This document shows, one piece after another, positions 25,647 to 36,210 of a stretch of DNA of 64,000 nucleotides. The position numbers were made by a program, and so were the translations under genes. How positions within the stretch are numbered: the stretch's first letter is position 1; every line of letters starts with the position of its first letter. The notes below the pieces were generated by a model. It made no database searches, had not been told where the DNA came from, and saw only the letters and a list, made by a program, of their open reading frames with translations. This DNA comes from Fimbriiglobus ruber (lineage in GTDB: Bacteria; Planctomycetota; Planctomycetia; Gemmatales; Gemmataceae): assembly GCF_002197845.1 (NCBI RefSeq), contig NZ_NIDE01000014.1, forward strand, positions 1,116,001-1,180,000. Direction: 5' to 3'.

Positions 25647-28600
25647 ATGTGCTTCGCCTGTTATCCCGCACGTTACGGCGGACGCCTACCGCGGCCGCTC
25701 GTCGGTCGACCCGCCCGTTGTGTGCCGAGCAGTTGGACGATCGGATCGTCCCCACCCTGACGAACGTCTCGGGGCTGCAGTTTACCGCCATCTCGCCGAA
25801 CAGCGTGGGCCTGAATTGGGACTACGTCGCCGGGGCGACCTACTATCAGGTGCTCCGGTCGACCGACGGCTCGACCTACTCCAACCTCGGCACCTCCACC
25901 ATCCCCGATTACACGGATTCGTCGGCAGCCGCCGGAACCCCGTACTACTACGAAGTCCTCGCCAAGAGCACGACCGATTCGAGCGCGTCGTCGCCGGTGG
26001 TATTCACCGCCACGCCGGCTTCGTCGGGCCTTCCCGCGGGGTGGCGGCACCAGGACATCGGGACGGTGGCCGGGGCCGGCGGGGCGGGTTCCTCCGGCGG
26101 GACGTTCACCCTGGACGGGTCCGGCAGTGACATCTGGGGGACGGCCGACCAGTTCCAGTACGCCTACCAGACGATGACCGGTGACGGTTCGATCGTGGCC
26201 CGGGTGGCGTCCCAGGGAAATACGAGTACGTGGGCCAAGGCCGGGGTCATGATCCGGAACGACCTGACGGCCGGGTCGGCCCAGGCCCTGATGGCGATCA
26301 CCCCAGGGAACGGGGCCGCGTTCCAGTACCGGACGACGGCCGGCGGGTCGTCGTCGAACGCGAACACGGCCGGCCCGGTGGCACCCGAGTGGGTCAAGCT
26401 GACTCGGACCGGGAACACGCTCACCGGGTACTACTCGGCCGACGGGGTGACGTGGACCCAGGAGGGGACCGCGACGATCACCATGGGCACGACCGTCTAC
26501 GTCGGGCTAGCCGTGACCGCGCACAACGCCGGGGCCCTGAGTGCCAGCACGTTCGACCACGTGACGGTTCCCCCCTCGGTTAGCCCGCCCGTGTCGCTGA
26601 CCGACGCGGACATCGGGTCGCCGTCGCCCGCCGGGTCGGGCAGCTATGCGAACGGGACGTACACCGTGGCCGGGGGCGGGAGCGACATCTGGAACGCGTC
26701 CGACCAGTTCAACTTCGATTACCAGACGCTGACCGGTAACGGTTCGATCGTGGCCCGGGTGGCGTCCCAGGGGAATACGAGTACGTGGGCCAAGGCCGGG
26801 GTGATGGTCCGGAACGACCTCACGGCCGGGTCGGCCAACGCGCTGATGGCGATCAGCCCGGGGAACGGGGCCACGTTCCAGTACCGGGACACCGCCGGCG
26901 GGTCGTCGTCGAACGCGGACGCGACCGGGCCGGTCGCCCCCGAGTGGGTGATGTTGATCCGGAGTGGGAGTACGGTTACCGGGTACTACTCGGCGGACGG
27001 GGCGACGTGGACCCAGGAGGGGACGACGACGGTTACCCTGGGCACGACGGTGTACGTCGGGCTTGCCGTCACCGCACACAACAACGGCACCCTGAACACC
27101 AGCACATTCGACAGCGTGTCCGTGTCGTCGCTCGCGGCTCCAGGCAAGCCGACCGGCCTGACGGCGACCGAGGCGTCGAACACCCAGGTCAACCTGTCGT
27201 GGACGGCCCCGGCCGGGAACGTCACCGGGTACAACATTTACCGGTGGGCGAATACGGCAATTGGGCTGTCCGGGCTGCCGATCAACGTCACCCCGGTGGT
27301 CGGGACTTCGTACACGGACACCGGGGTGAATCTGGCCCCGGCCGGGAGCGACTACTACTACGCCGTGGAAGCCGTGTACAACGGCATCCCCGGGGCGGCG
27401 AGTAACACAGCGTCGATCCTGACCCCCCTGGCCGGCACCGAGAGCGGAACGTGGACCGCCCTCAACAACACACTGGTGAACTCCACGGACGCGGGACTCC
27501 ATCTTCTCGGCAACGGCAACGTGATGATCCAAGCCGGTGACGGCTCGTCCGGATGGGACATGATCACCCCGAATGCGAGCGGGAGTTATGTCAACGGCAC
27601 CTGGAGTACGCTGGCCTCGGAGACCGGTACGCGCCAGTTTTACGCGTCCCAAGTGTTGCAGAACGGGGACGTGTTTGCCGTCGGTGGGGAATACGGGTCG
27701 ATAGACGAGACGGCCGATTTGTACAACCCGGTGGCCAACACCTGGACGCCCGTCGTAAGCCCGGGCATCACCCCGAACGTGACCGAGTTCTTGGACCCGC
27801 CGTCGGCCATGCTCCCGAACGGGAACGTCATGTTCGCCGAGGACGTCAGCGGCAATGATTTCTTCTATAATCCGACCACAAACACCCTGAGCAACGGACC
27901 GACCTACCCCGGCGGCTGGCAAGACGAACAGACCTGGCTCCAACTGCCCGACGGGTCCATTCTCGCCACCGACGACGACGGGCCTACTGGGGTGAACGGC
28001 ACGTCGAAACGGTACATTCCCTCCTCGAACCAGTGGATCGCCGACGGGACTGTACCCGCGCCCTTGTGGAACGGCGGCGAGGTGGGGTCCATGGACAGTC
28101 TGCCCAACGGCAAATTCATCGTTTTCGGCGCGAGCGGGTACACGGACATTTACACCCCGTCGGGCACGACCGCGCCGGGCACATGGACGCAAGGCCCCGA
28201 GATCCCCTGGGGCCTGAATTCTTGCCAGGCTCCGGGTATCCCCCTCCCGGATGGCAACATCCTTTGCGCTTTCGCCCCTGGGTACCTTCAAGGGCCGACG
28301 TACCTGATGGTATACAATTGGCAGACCAATTCGTTCGAGTCGGTGACCAACGCATCTGGCCTGGGCACGGCCAACTACTCCTCCTGGGAGATCAACTTCC
28401 TCCCACTCCCGGACGGGGGAGTCCTAATGGAAGGGTCGAATTCCCTGTACGAATTCATGCCGTCGGCCGCCCCCCAGGCGGCGGCGCAGCCGGCAATCAG
28501 CGGCGTGACCCAGAATGCGGACGGGTCGTACACCCTCTCCGGCACCCAGCTCAATGGGACCTCCGATTGGAGCAATAGCCCCTGGCAGACGGCGGACAAC

Positions 28601-30232
28601 TACCCGATCGTGCAACTCACGAGCGGCACGGGAACGGTGTACTACGCCCGGAGTTACAACTGGAGCAGCACCGGGGTCCAGACCGGGACGACGCCGGAGA
28701 CGACCCAGTTCCAACTCCCCGCCGGCCTGCCGACCGGCACGTACTCTCTGCGGGTGGTCGCTACCGGGATCGCCTCGAACCCGTACACGTTCACCTACCA
28801 GCCGCCGACGGTGTCCGGGCAAGCTTCGGCCACCCCGTCCCCGGTAACCGGGACGACCACCAACCTGTCCGTGACCGCGACGGACGACCACAGCACGTCG
28901 AGCCTGACGTACACGTGGGCCGCGACGTCCGTGCCGACCGGGGCCACCGTTCCCACGTTTTCCGCGAACGGGACGAACGCGGCCCAGAACACGGTCGCGA
29001 CGTTCAGCCAGGCCGGGACGTACACCTTCCAGGTGACAATCACCGACCTGGACGGCCTGTCCACCACCAGCAACGTGACGGTGACTGTCCAGCAGACGGC
29101 CACGTCCCTGACCCTGACCCCGACGGTCCGGGACGTGGTGACCGGCGGCCAGTTGCAGTTCACCGCGACCGCCAGCACCGACCAGTTCGGTCAACCGGTT
29201 GCCCTTACCTGGTCGGCCGCCGCCGGGACGGTTAACTCGTCCGGGCTGTACATCGCCCCGGGGACGGCCCAGACGGACACCGTCTCCGTGACCGGCGGCG
29301 GGCTGACCGCCCAAGCCGCGATCGAGGACACCACGGTCGTCCCGTTCGCCCACTGGCGGTTCGACGATGGCTCCGGCACGACGACGGCCGATGCGAGCGG
29401 GAACAACCACCCCGGGACGATTGCCAACGCCACCTGGACGACTGGGGTGAGCGGGTCGGCCTTGTCCTTCAACGGGTCGACGGCCAAGGTCACGTTCGGG
29501 ACCGGCCCGTCCCTGAACGGGACGACGGACTTCACCCTGGCCGCCTGGGTCCGGACGACCGCGACCACCAACGGGGTGATCGTCCAGCAGCGGGACGCGA
29601 ACGGGTACGTCGGCGAGTACCGGTTCTCGGTCGCGAGCGACGGGACGGTCCACCTGATGGTCTACGGCAGCACGGGGTACCAGTACGACTTCGGGACGAC
29701 CCAGGCGGTAAACGACGGCCAGTGGCACCAGGTGACGGCGGTCCGGCAGGGGACCAACGGGTATCTGTACATCGACGGCACGCTGAGCGCGTCGGCGACC
29801 GGGACTGTTCAAAGTCTGTCCGGAACGATCAGCGTGGCGGTCGGGGCCGATATCCGGGACAACGACTCGTACTTCAACGGGGACATCGACGACGTGCGGA
29901 TTTACAACACGGCGCTTACGGCGGCCCAGATCGCGTCGTTGGCCAGCAACGCCCCGCCCGCGCCCGTCACCGGGGCTCCAGTCAACACGGCCCCCGTGCC
30001 CCCCGTCGTTCCGCCCCCGACGCCCACGTCGCCCGACTCGCCCCCGGTGCACCACGCCCCGACTGATCCGGGTGCGTTGTTCTGGGACGAGTTCGCCAGT
30101 TCGTCTGTGGGGAACGGTGGCACGTTCACGGCGTCAATGATCCTCGACGCGTTACGGTCGAAATCCTCTCACACGCCCGGGTCCGATATGAGCGACGACT
30201 GGGCGTGGCTCGGAGGGGTCGCTGTCGGGTAA
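25643..30232 (+). CDS. Giant modular surface protein with galactose-oxidase-like and lectin-like domains
   Basis: The protein is 1529 aa. The N-terminus ([13 protein letters not shown], then [12 protein letters not shown]) carries the motif found at the start of many large exported planctomycete proteins. Domains in order: fibronectin III-like (about residues 40-125); two near-identical DUF1349/LamG-like beta-sandwich units (about 150-310 and 335-495); a second fibronectin III-like domain (about 500-595); and a kelch/galactose-oxidase-like propeller (about 600-945, [11 protein letters not shown] and [11 protein letters not shown]). A galactose-oxidase C-terminal-like beta domain, PKD-like and Big-like domains and a LamG/concanavalin-like domain (about 1230-1435, [12 protein letters not shown]) follow. 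A Pro-rich linker and a short C-terminal tail end the protein. It probably binds carbohydrate or acts at the cell surface; copper-oxidase residues were not verified. Confidence 0.85.
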   Translation: MDVLRLLSRTLRRTPTAAARRSTRPLCAEQLDDRIVPTLTNVSGLQFTAISPNSVGLNWDYVAGATYYQVLRSTDGSTYSNLGTSTIPDYTDSSAAAGTPYYYEVLAKSTTDSSASSPVVFTATPASSGLPAGWRHQDIGTVAGAGGAGSSGGTFTLDGSGSDIWGTADQFQYAYQTMTGDGSIVARVASQGNTSTWAKAGVMIRNDLTAGSAQALMAITPGNGAAFQYRTTAGGSSSNANTAGPVAPEWVKLTRTGNTLTGYYSADGVTWTQEGTATITMGTTVYVGLAVTAHNAGALSASTFDHVTVPPSVSPPVSLTDADIGSPSPAGSGSYANGTYTVAGGGSDIWNASDQFNFDYQTLTGNGSIVARVASQGNTSTWAKAGVMVRNDLTAGSANALMAISPGNGATFQYRDTAGGSSSNADATGPVAPEWVMLIRSGSTVTGYYSADGATWTQEGTTTVTLGTTVYVGLAVTAHNNGTLNTSTFDSVSVSSLAAPGKPTGLTATEASNTQVNLSWTAPAGNVTGYNIYRWANTAIGLSGLPINVTPVVGTSYTDTGVNLAPAGSDYYYAVEAVYNGIPGAASNTASILTPLAGTESGTWTALNNTLVNSTDAGLHLLGNGNVMIQAGDGSSGWDMITPNASGSYVNGTWSTLASETGTRQFYASQVLQNGDVFAVGGEYGSIDETADLYNPVANTWTPVVSPGITPNVTEFLDPPSAMLPNGNVMFAEDVSGNDFFYNPTTNTLSNGPTYPGGWQDEQTWLQLPDGSILATDDDGPTGVNGTSKRYIPSSNQWIADGTVPAPLWNGGEVGSMDSLPNGKFIVFGASGYTDIYTPSGTTAPGTWTQGPEIPWGLNSCQAPGIPLPDGNILCAFAPGYLQGPTYLMVYNWQTNSFESVTNASGLGTANYSSWEINFLPLPDGGVLMEGSNSLYEFMPSAAPQAAAQPAISGVTQNADGSYTLSGTQLNGTSDWSNSPWQTADNYPIVQLTSGTGTVYYARSYNWSSTGVQTGTTPETTQFQLPAGLPTGTYSLRVVATGIASNPYTFTYQPPTVSGQASATPSPVTGTTTNLSVTATDDHSTSSLTYTWAATSVPTGATVPTFSANGTNAAQNTVATFSQAGTYTFQVTITDLDGLSTTSNVTVTVQQTATSLTLTPTVRDVVTGGQLQFTATASTDQFGQPVALTWSAAAGTVNSSGLYIAPGTAQTDTVSVTGGGLTAQAAIEDTTVVPFAHWRFDDGSGTTTADASGNNHPGTIANATWTTGVSGSALSFNGSTAKVTFGTGPSLNGTTDFTLAAWVRTTATTNGVIVQQRDANGYVGEYRFSVASDGTVHLMVYGSTGYQYDFGTTQAVNDGQWHQVTAVRQGTNGYLYIDGTLSASATGTVQSLSGTISVAVGADIRDNDSYFNGDIDDVRIYNTALTAAQIASLASNAPPAPVTGAPVNTAPVPPVVPPPTPTSPDSPPVHHAPTDPGALFWDEFASSSVGNGGTFTASMILDALRSKSSHTPGSDMSDDWAWLGGVAVG
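26090..27130 (+). repeat. Internal duplication of a ~480-bp domain-coding segment
   Basis: Bases about 26090-26570 and 26640-27130 encode the two DUF1349-like domains. They share long stretches of almost identical DNA, for example around GGTTCGATCGTGGCCCGGGT and the ACGAGTACGTGGGCCAAGGC block. The near-identity points to a recent duplication or gene conversion. Confidence 0.85.
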
Positions 30233-30372
30233 GGACGATCGATGTTGTGATTCCCGCACCCGGACGGCCGTGGCCGTTCGGGTGATATCGGTCCGCACGG
30301 AGTATGGCGGTCGGTTCGGGTCGCGAGTTACCTCCAGCGATTCGGTTTTTCGCAAGTTATCTTTGCGGTAGA

Positions 30373-30651
30373 ATGAGTGGCATGGACACGACACAAGATC
30401 CTTCGGTGCTCGACCGCTTAATCGCGACGCTCAGCGAATGTCTGACGCCCGAATCGGCCCGTCGTGTACTCGCGCTGAAAGCCGATCCGATACTTCAAGC
30501 GCGCGTGGCTGATCTGGCCGACCGCCACACGCGGGGAGTGCTGACGCCAGAGGAGCGAGCCGAATACGGCCAGTACGTGTCCTACAGTACCTTTGTGGCC
30601 GTTCTCAAATCGAAGGCCCGCCAGCGGCTTGCCAATCCCGCGAGTGAGTGA
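30373..30651 (+). CDS. Small protein paired with an HNH nuclease
   Basis: The protein is 92 aa from the ATG at 30373 (MSGMDTTQDPSVLDRL). It is helical and charged, with ESARRVLALKADPILQARVADLADRHTRGVLTPEE broken by no hydrophobic core, and has no signal peptide. Its stop overlaps the start of the HNH gene (GTGATG at 30648-30653), so the two are translated together. I recall similar small-protein/HNH pairs in planctomycete genomes. It could be an immunity, targeting or DNA-binding partner of the nuclease; this is inference. Confidence 0.7.
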   Translation: MSGMDTTQDPSVLDRLIATLSECLTPESARRVLALKADPILQARVADLADRHTRGVLTPEERAEYGQYVSYSTFVAVLKSKARQRLANPASE

Positions 30652-31055
30652 TGGAGGCCGCGCTCCGGGCTTTCGTCCGGCACCGGGCAGACTACCGCTG
30701 CGAATATTGCCGCTTGCACGAAGGCGATGCCGATTACCTAGCCTTTCACGTCGATCACGTTATAGCCAAGCAACACGGCGGTACCGACGATCCGGATGCA
30801 CTCTGCTACGCCTGTTCGGAATGTAATTGGGCGAAAGGACCCAACCTGGCGCGCCATCTCGACGGTAACTTTTACCCTTTGTTCAATCCGCGTAGGCAAA
30901 ATTGGAAACGTCATTTTCGCTGGGAAATCACTACGCTGGTCGGCAAAACGAAGACAGGAATCGTGACCATTTACGTGCTGAACATCAACGCGCCTTCGCG
31001 GGTGTCGTTGCGAGAGAATCTGCTTTTTGAAGGTCGTTTTCCGCCGGACGAATGA
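30651..31055 (+). CDS. HNH endonuclease
   Basis: The protein is 134 aa from the ATG at 30651 (GTG at 30648 is an alternative). It has a classical HNH module: CEYCRLHE (zinc cysteines, about residues 17-24), HVDHVIAKQHGGTDD (catalytic DH) and CSECNWAKG (second zinc pair and Asn). The C-terminal ~65 residues with FPLFNPRRQNW-like sequence are common in HNH proteins of this type. The full-length small nuclease could act alone on DNA. The overlap with the preceding small gene suggests a two-gene unit. Confidence 0.88.
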   Translation: MEAALRAFVRHRADYRCEYCRLHEGDADYLAFHVDHVIAKQHGGTDDPDALCYACSECNWAKGPNLARHLDGNFYPLFNPRRQNWKRHFRWEITTLVGKTKTGIVTIYVLNINAPSRVSLRENLLFEGRFPPDE

Positions 31056-31178
31056 CGATTTGCTTCGCTGTCAAAGTACCTACGGTTTCACAACAGCGAT
31101 CGAATTTGGCTAAAGAATACGGGGTTGCTCGCAACCCCGTGTCAATCGGCAAGTGCGACACACGAGACCAAATCTTCG

Positions 31179-32585
31179 CTACTTCACTTTCCCGCCCGGC
31201 AGCTTGCCCAGATTGTCGAACAGGCGGACCAGCGAGTTCATCAGCTTCTTGAAGTCGCCTTCGTGCAAGCTCTCGTTCGGCGCGTGGGCGTTGCTGGCCG
31301 GGTCTTCGATGCCGATCAGCAGCGCAGGGGCGCCGCCGAACAACTCGGCCAACGGGCCGACGAAGCCGATGCTGCCGCCGCAGCCGATCGCCACCGGGTC
31401 GCGGTCGAAGCCCGCCCGCATCGCCCCGAGCGCCGCCTCGAACGCCGGGCCGTTCGGGTCGGTCATCCACCAGTTGCACCCGGCCCCGTGCTGCGTGACC
31501 TTGACCTCCACGCCCCACGGCGCGTTCGCCGTCAGGTACGCGCGGAGTTGTTCGACGACCTGGGCCGGCTCCTGATCCGGCACGATCCGGCAACTCACGA
31601 TCGCGGACGCCTTCGGCAGCACCTGGTTGGAGGCGCCCTTGAGCGAACTGGCCTCCTGCGCGATCACGGTCGCGGACGGCCGCCGCCAGGTCTGCTCGTA
31701 CACGCCATGGCCGGTCTCCAGTGCGTACTTGGCGGACGGCACGACGCCGATCTCCTTGCGGAATTTCGCGTCGTCCCACGGCAGCTTGCGGAACGCCGCC
31801 CGCTCCTTGTCCGTGAGCGGGCGGACGCTGTCGTACATCCCCGGCACCGGGAGTTGGCCGTTGTCCCAGAACAGGCGGGAAAGGACGACGTTCAGCGCGA
31901 GGGCCGCGTCCGGCAGGGCGCCGCCGGCCATCCCGCTGTGGACGGGGATTTGCGCCGAAGTGACTTCTACCGTGACGGCCACGATCCCGCGGAGCGAGTA
32001 CGTGATGCACGGCAGGCCGACTTCGATGTTCTCGGTGTCGCAGACCGCGATCACGTCCGATTTGATCTTGTCCCGGTATTTCTCGAAAAACGTCATCAGG
32101 TTTTTGGAGCCGATTTCTTCTTCGCCCTCGACCACCATCTTGATGTTGCAGGGCAACTGGTTGCTGGTCTTGCGGTACGCGGCGATCGCCCCGAGGAAGG
32201 CGGAGATCGCCCCCTTGTCATCCGCGGCCCCGCGGCCGAACAGCCGGCCGTCCCGGCGGGTCAGCTTCCACGGGTCGGACTTCCACTGCTCGACGAAGTT
32301 GATCGGCTGCACGTCGTGGTGGGCGTACAGGAACAGCGTCGGCTTGCCGGGGGCTTCGAGCCATTCGCCGTAGGCGTACGGCAGCGAGCTACCGACGCGG
32401 AGGACGTCCACGTTGTGCAGGCCGGCGTCCCGCATCTGGTCGCAGGTGAGTTTGGCCGTCCGCTCGATTTCGGCGTGGTGTTCGCCGTCCGTGGAAATAC
32501 TCCCGATGCCGACGAGGTCCGCGAGCCCGCGGACGACGCCCTCGTGGTTCTTCCCCAGCCAGTCCAGAGCGGCCTGCATGCTCAT
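31179..32585 (-). CDS. M20-family dipeptidase (metallopeptidase)
   Basis: The protein is 468 aa from the ATG at 32585 (MSMQAALDWLGK); the frame stays open upstream but reaches the divergent gene. Zinc-binding motifs of the M20 family are visible: FLYAHHDVQP (metal His and Asp, about residues 80-90), GRGAADDKG (bridging Asp), and VVEGEEEIGS (general base Glu and metal Glu). SAQIPVHSG, in the lid domain, and the late H-containing segment DPASNAHAPNE complete the set. It hydrolyses dipeptides or acylated amino acids in the cytoplasm. It is divergent from the small secreted protein at 32703 and shares the ~115-bp promoter region. Confidence 0.92.
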   Translation of the reverse strand: MSMQAALDWLGKNHEGVVRGLADLVGIGSISTDGEHHAEIERTAKLTCDQMRDAGLHNVDVLRVGSSLPYAYGEWLEAPGKPTLFLYAHHDVQPINFVEQWKSDPWKLTRRDGRLFGRGAADDKGAISAFLGAIAAYRKTSNQLPCNIKMVVEGEEEIGSKNLMTFFEKYRDKIKSDVIAVCDTENIEVGLPCITYSLRGIVAVTVEVTSAQIPVHSGMAGGALPDAALALNVVLSRLFWDNGQLPVPGMYDSVRPLTDKERAAFRKLPWDDAKFRKEIGVVPSAKYALETGHGVYEQTWRRPSATVIAQEASSLKGASNQVLPKASAIVSCRIVPDQEPAQVVEQLRAYLTANAPWGVEVKVTQHGAGCNWWMTDPNGPAFEAALGAMRAGFDRDPVAIGCGGSIGFVGPLAELFGGAPALLIGIEDPASNAHAPNESLHEGDFKKLMNSLVRLFDNLGKLPGGKVK

Positions 32586-32702
32586 CGCGTTCGCCTCCGG
32601 TGTTTGGGTCCCGGAGTTCACTCTACAGCGGCGCGCCGGGCAGGTAAACCCGTTCGCCGCGTGGTAGGATCGGGGACATCGATTTCCCGCACGAGGTGTC
32701 TG

Positions 32703-33233
32703 ATGTCGACCACCCCCAACCCGCCCCTCCCGAACCCGCGGCGGGGCCTTCCCGCGGTGCCCGCTCTCGCCGCGATGCTCCTCGTGCTTCTCGGGCTCGG
32801 CGTCTTCCCGATCCTCGGCTTCCGCGACCGCGCCCGGATCGCGGCTGCCCCGGCGGAGATTCGAGCCGTCCTCGACGCCCAGGCGGATGCGTGGAACGCG
32901 GGTGATCTCGACGGGTTCATGACCGGGTACTGGAACAGTGAGGAACTGAAGTTTTACTCGGGCGGGGACGTGACGAAGGGGTGGCAAGGTACGCTGGACC
33001 GCTATCGCCGAAAATACCAGAGCAAAGACGCGGAGATGGGCCACCTGGAGTTTACGGACCTGGAGATCGAGGTTCTCGGACCGGACGTGGCCATCGTTCG
33101 CGGCCGCTGGAAACTCACCCGATCCAAGGACTCTCCTTCTGGGCTATACACCTTACTCATCCGGCGGTTTTCCGATGGGTGGAAGATCGTTTCAGACCAC
33201 ACTTCCGCAGCCGACCCGCCGAAACCGTCGTGA
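32703..33233 (+). CDS. Secreted/anchored SnoaL-like (DUF4440-type) protein
   Basis: The protein is 176 aa from the ATG at 32703. Residues about 18-38 (AVPALAAMLLVLLGLGVF) form a signal anchor. The rest is a NTF2-like alpha+beta barrel: EIRAVLDAQADAWNAGDLDGFM, WGGD-like loop, and VAIVRGRWKLTRS and SDGWKIVSDHTS near the end, typical of DUF4440/SnoaL-like proteins. Such domains bind small ligands or act in steroid-delta-isomerase-like chemistry. No catalytic assignment is possible. Confidence 0.8.
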   Translation: MSTTPNPPLPNPRRGLPAVPALAAMLLVLLGLGVFPILGFRDRARIAAAPAEIRAVLDAQADAWNAGDLDGFMTGYWNSEELKFYSGGDVTKGWQGTLDRYRRKYQSKDAEMGHLEFTDLEIEVLGPDVAIVRGRWKLTRSKDSPSGLYTLLIRRFSDGWKIVSDHTSAADPPKPS

Positions 33234-33446
33234 CGAGGCGAAACTTCAGTTTATCAGCAGTCCTCGTGATCGCTTCCAACACGCTCACCGGCCTGGTGTT
33301 AGGTGCTGGTCTTAGTGCACACGAATAACGCTCCGATCGATACTATCGGCACAATGGTTGCAAAGTAAAAAGTCCGCCGGGGCACTCAGAAAGGCGACCA
33401 ACGTCGGACGCCCGCCCCACATTTCGATAGTGTAGGAGACCGATCG

Positions 33447-34103
33447 ATGCGCCTGCTGATCCTCACCGCCTTGACTGCGACCGGACTCGCCGCCATTTCG
33501 ACCGACGTGCAAGCCTTCGGATGCCACAAGAAGAAAGCTTCGAGCTGCTGTGGAACGTCCAGTGGAATGTCGTCCTACGGCTACGCGGCTCCCGCGTACG
33601 CGGCCCCCACTTCCTCCTGCTGCGGCACGTCGGGGATGTACGCCCCGCGGCCGATGGGCATGCCGTCCGCGATGCCGACCGCGATGCCCGGTCGCGTCGA
33701 AATCCCGACCCAGATGCCTGCGTATGCCGCGAATCCGAACCCCGTGATGACCACCTCGGGGACCGTGGTTACGAACCCGGTAACCACCGCCTCGGGGACT
33801 GTGGTCACGAATCCCGTGACCACTGCTTCTTACAGCGTCGCCCCGGGCACAGTCATGGCCCCCGGCACCATCACCCCCGCGGGGTACGTCGTGTCCCCGT
33901 CGGGCACCCCGTATTTCAACGGGACGACGCAGCCGACTTACAACTCGTTCGGGACCACCTACGGGCCCACGAACACGTTCGGCAACCCCGTCTACTCGAA
34001 CGGCACCCCCGTCTATCAGGGAACGCCCCTCTACCAAGGCGGCACGGGTTATTACCAGGGCACCGCGCCGGCCTATCAAGGCGGCGGGATCTTCCGGCGC
34101 TAG
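33447..34103 (+). CDS. Low-complexity secreted protein rich in Gly, Tyr, Thr and Pro
   Basis: The protein is 218 aa. A signal peptide (residues 1-~23, MRLLILTALTATGLAAISTDVQA) leads to a mature part starting with a Cys-rich segment (GCHKKKASSCCGTS and later SSCCGTSGMY). Two exact TVVTNPVTTASGTV-type repeats follow, then a C-terminal Tyr/Gly/Thr-rich part (YSNGTPVYQGTPLYQGG). This composition is typical of planctomycete secreted or matrix proteins. The double-Cys motif may support disulfide cross-linking. It has no domain assignment. Confidence 0.7.
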   Translation: MRLLILTALTATGLAAISTDVQAFGCHKKKASSCCGTSSGMSSYGYAAPAYAAPTSSCCGTSGMYAPRPMGMPSAMPTAMPGRVEIPTQMPAYAANPNPVMTTSGTVVTNPVTTASGTVVTNPVTTASYSVAPGTVMAPGTITPAGYVVSPSGTPYFNGTTQPTYNSFGTTYGPTNTFGNPVYSNGTPVYQGTPLYQGGTGYYQGTAPAYQGGGIFRR

Positions 34104-34224
34104 ACTTTCCTGGTGCAAATCGTTGGGCCGCAATATGAACGGTGTGATGCGCAGTTGACACCTTGAGACCGCGCACCACGCTTCACACGACTGGGCAAAA
34201 CATCGTCATCTGCGATTCAACGAA

Positions 34225-34257
34225 CTGAGCCGGCGGTGCCGTTGACCGCCGGCTCAG
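34225..34257. terminator. Bidirectional hairpin between convergent genes
   Basis: CTGAGCCGGCGG and its exact reverse complement flank a 9-base loop. It lies between the plus-strand secreted-protein gene and the 3' end of nadD on the minus strand, overlapping the nadD stop. No strong T-tract is present, so termination strength is uncertain. Confidence 0.55.
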
Positions 34258-34883
34258 CCATTTCCCGATGTGCCCGAGCCACTTTGGTAAAGCTTCCGCT
34301 CGCGGATAAACTCTTCCACCGCACGGGGTACGAGGAAGCGGATCGATCGTCCGGCCGCCACCCGGCCGCGCAGGTCACGGCTGGCAATTTCTATCAGCGG
34401 ACAGGGAACAATTTTCACGCGAACAACTTCGGGCGGAACCCCGAGGTCGGCCGCGAACTGCTCGACCGACTGCATTTCCGCTCCGGGTCGCGCGACGACG
34501 ACCAGTTCGGCCCGGGCGACGATCTGTTTGGGCTCGTGCCAGTGCGGGAAATCGACGAGGGAATCGGCCCCGAGGAGCAGTGAGAACTGGTGGCCCGGGT
34601 GCCGTTCCTGTAACTCGGCGAGCGTTTCGGAGGTGTAATTCGGGGGCGGCAGTTCCTTTTCGATCGGCTCGACGCGGAAGGCCGGTTGCCCCGTGGTCGC
34701 GAGGAGAACCATCTCGCAGCGGTGTTCAAACCGCGTGAGTTCGCGGTCCGTCTTGTGGGGCGGCTTGTAGCTCGGTAGGAACCAGACCTCGTCCAGACCG
34801 GCGGCTTCGCGGCATTGCTCTGCCAGGACGAGGTGGCCGGTGTGGACCGGGTCGAACGCGCCGCCAAAAATGCCTACTCGCAT
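34254..34883 (-). CDS. nadD: Nicotinate-nucleotide adenylyltransferase
   Basis: The protein is 209 aa. It has the nucleotidyltransferase motif GIFGGAFDPVHTGHL (residues 4-18, GxFxPxHxGH) that holds ATP. The second motif, near the C-terminus, is IEIASRDLRGRVAAGRS, corresponding to the ISSTxIR signature. It converts nicotinate mononucleotide and ATP to deamido-NAD in NAD synthesis. The length and motifs match NadD. The ATG at 34883 is supported by the family's usual start (MRVGIFGG). Confidence 0.95.
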   Translation of the reverse strand: MRVGIFGGAFDPVHTGHLVLAEQCREAAGLDEVWFLPSYKPPHKTDRELTRFEHRCEMVLLATTGQPAFRVEPIEKELPPPNYTSETLAELQERHPGHQFSLLLGADSLVDFPHWHEPKQIVARAELVVVARPGAEMQSVEQFAADLGVPPEVVRVKIVPCPLIEIASRDLRGRVAAGRSIRFLVPRAVEEFIRERKLYQSGSGTSGNG

Positions 34884-34936
34884 GGCTAACCCGTGGGAAC
34901 AATTCGTGTCCCGGTTACTCTATTGGCGCGAACGAA

Positions 34937-34978
34937 AACCGCCCGGGCCACGCGACGTGTCGCGTGGCCCGGGCGGTT
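34937..34978 (-). terminator. Intrinsic terminator of the Cys-rich secreted protein gene
   Basis: A perfect GC stem of 18 or more pairs (ACCGCCCGGGCCACGCGAC and its complement) with a three-base loop lies just beyond the 3' end of the gene at 35006. Read on the minus strand it is followed by TTTTCG, a weak T-tract. Confidence 0.7.
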
Positions 34979-35005
34979 GCTGCTTTCCGAACGTCCGTCA
35001 GCACG

Positions 35006-36058
35006 TTACTGGCGCGTGAACGGCTGGTTGGCGGACTGCAAGTAGCCGGTCGGGGCCGCGTTCGACGGCGCCTGGAATCGGTACGGCGGCATCTGCGTGC
35101 CTCCCGCGGACGGAGAATATGACGTCCCCGTCGTCACCGGCACGTAAGTGTTCGGGTCCGACCAGGAGGACGGGATAAAGAACTCGACGAAGCGGTCCCA
35201 CCGCGACGGCGTCGCTACCGTGGAGTTCGCGGGCATCATCTGGCTCTGCGTGGACGGCCGGACGATCGTGCCCGGCAGGGCGGTCGTGGTTTGCGGCGGC
35301 GTGTAAGTCGGGAGCGCGGAGACCGTCGGCCCGGTCCGCCCGATGGCACCGCCCGTCGGAACGGCTGGCAGTTGCGCCGGAACCCGGTTCGGGGCGGCCC
35401 AGTTGTTTTGCACCGGGCCTGTCGTTGTTTGAGCGGGCGCGGAGATCGGTTTCGCGTCCGCGACCGGAACCCCCGCCGTCTTCGCCGCGGCCAGATACCC
35501 GAGCTGAGGATAAGCGCCCGTTGCCGCGTTTGCGGCGGGGGCACACCCGGTGGCGCATGCCCCGCAACCCGGCTGGCACGGGAAATATTGCCAGAGGGGC
35601 GTTTGGTACGGCAGCGCGTTCATGAGCGGCATCACGGGCGGGCCGGGCCGGTACGTGATCCAGGTGCAGAACTGCGAGAACGATAATTCCTTTCCGCCGC
35701 AGCCCTTGGCACACTGGCTGCCCCCCGTGGCGCAGGGCTGACCGGGGACCGTCCCGCAGGTCGGGCACGCGCCGGACGCCGACCGGCCGCCGATCAGCCC
35801 GAACCCGAGCAACCCGCCGCCACTGGTCGACCCGCACGTGGCGCAGGCCGTTCCGTTGGCGACGACGGGCGTACCGGCCGGTGCCAGGGCCGGAACCGTC
35901 GGGCCTACTGGTAACGTCGTGCCGGGCGGGATCGGGGCGGTGACCTGCCCGCCGGCTTGTTGCACCGGCCTCTGCCACTGTGCGGGCAGCAGCGGATCGG
36001 CCGCCCCGGCCGAACCAGCCCACACCAGACAGAAGCCGCTCGCGATCAGCCGTTTCAT
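35006..36058 (-). CDS. Secreted protein with Cys-x2-Cys clusters
   Basis: The protein is 350 aa. A signal peptide (MKRLIASGFCLVWAGSAGAA) precedes a Pro/Gly-rich mature protein with multiple CxxC pairs: ACATCGS, GACPTCGT, CATGGSQCAKGCGG and PCQPGCGACATGC. A Pro/Thr/Val-rich C-terminal half (PSRWDRFVEFFIPSSWS near the end) follows. The CxxC pairs suggest metal binding or disulfides. It resembles other planctomycete envelope proteins but has no assigned domain. A strong terminator lies after it. Confidence 0.72.
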   Translation of the reverse strand: MKRLIASGFCLVWAGSAGAADPLLPAQWQRPVQQAGGQVTAPIPPGTTLPVGPTVPALAPAGTPVVANGTACATCGSTSGGGLLGFGLIGGRSASGACPTCGTVPGQPCATGGSQCAKGCGGKELSFSQFCTWITYRPGPPVMPLMNALPYQTPLWQYFPCQPGCGACATGCAPAANAATGAYPQLGYLAAAKTAGVPVADAKPISAPAQTTTGPVQNNWAAPNRVPAQLPAVPTGGAIGRTGPTVSALPTYTPPQTTTALPGTIVRPSTQSQMMPANSTVATPSRWDRFVEFFIPSSWSDPNTYVPVTTGTSYSPSAGGTQMPPYRFQAPSNAAPTGYLQSANQPFTRQ

Positions 36059-36210
36059 GCCATCTCCTCCTCGGCGGAACCGACGCCAATCGGGCGTTCG
36101 CCCGCGGTATTACCGATTTAGTCGGTCGTGTCCAAGGAGAAATCCGCGAAGTGGATACAATTCGCGCGATCGGGACGACTTTAGAAACCCCGAGAACCCC
36201 TAAAAACGTC

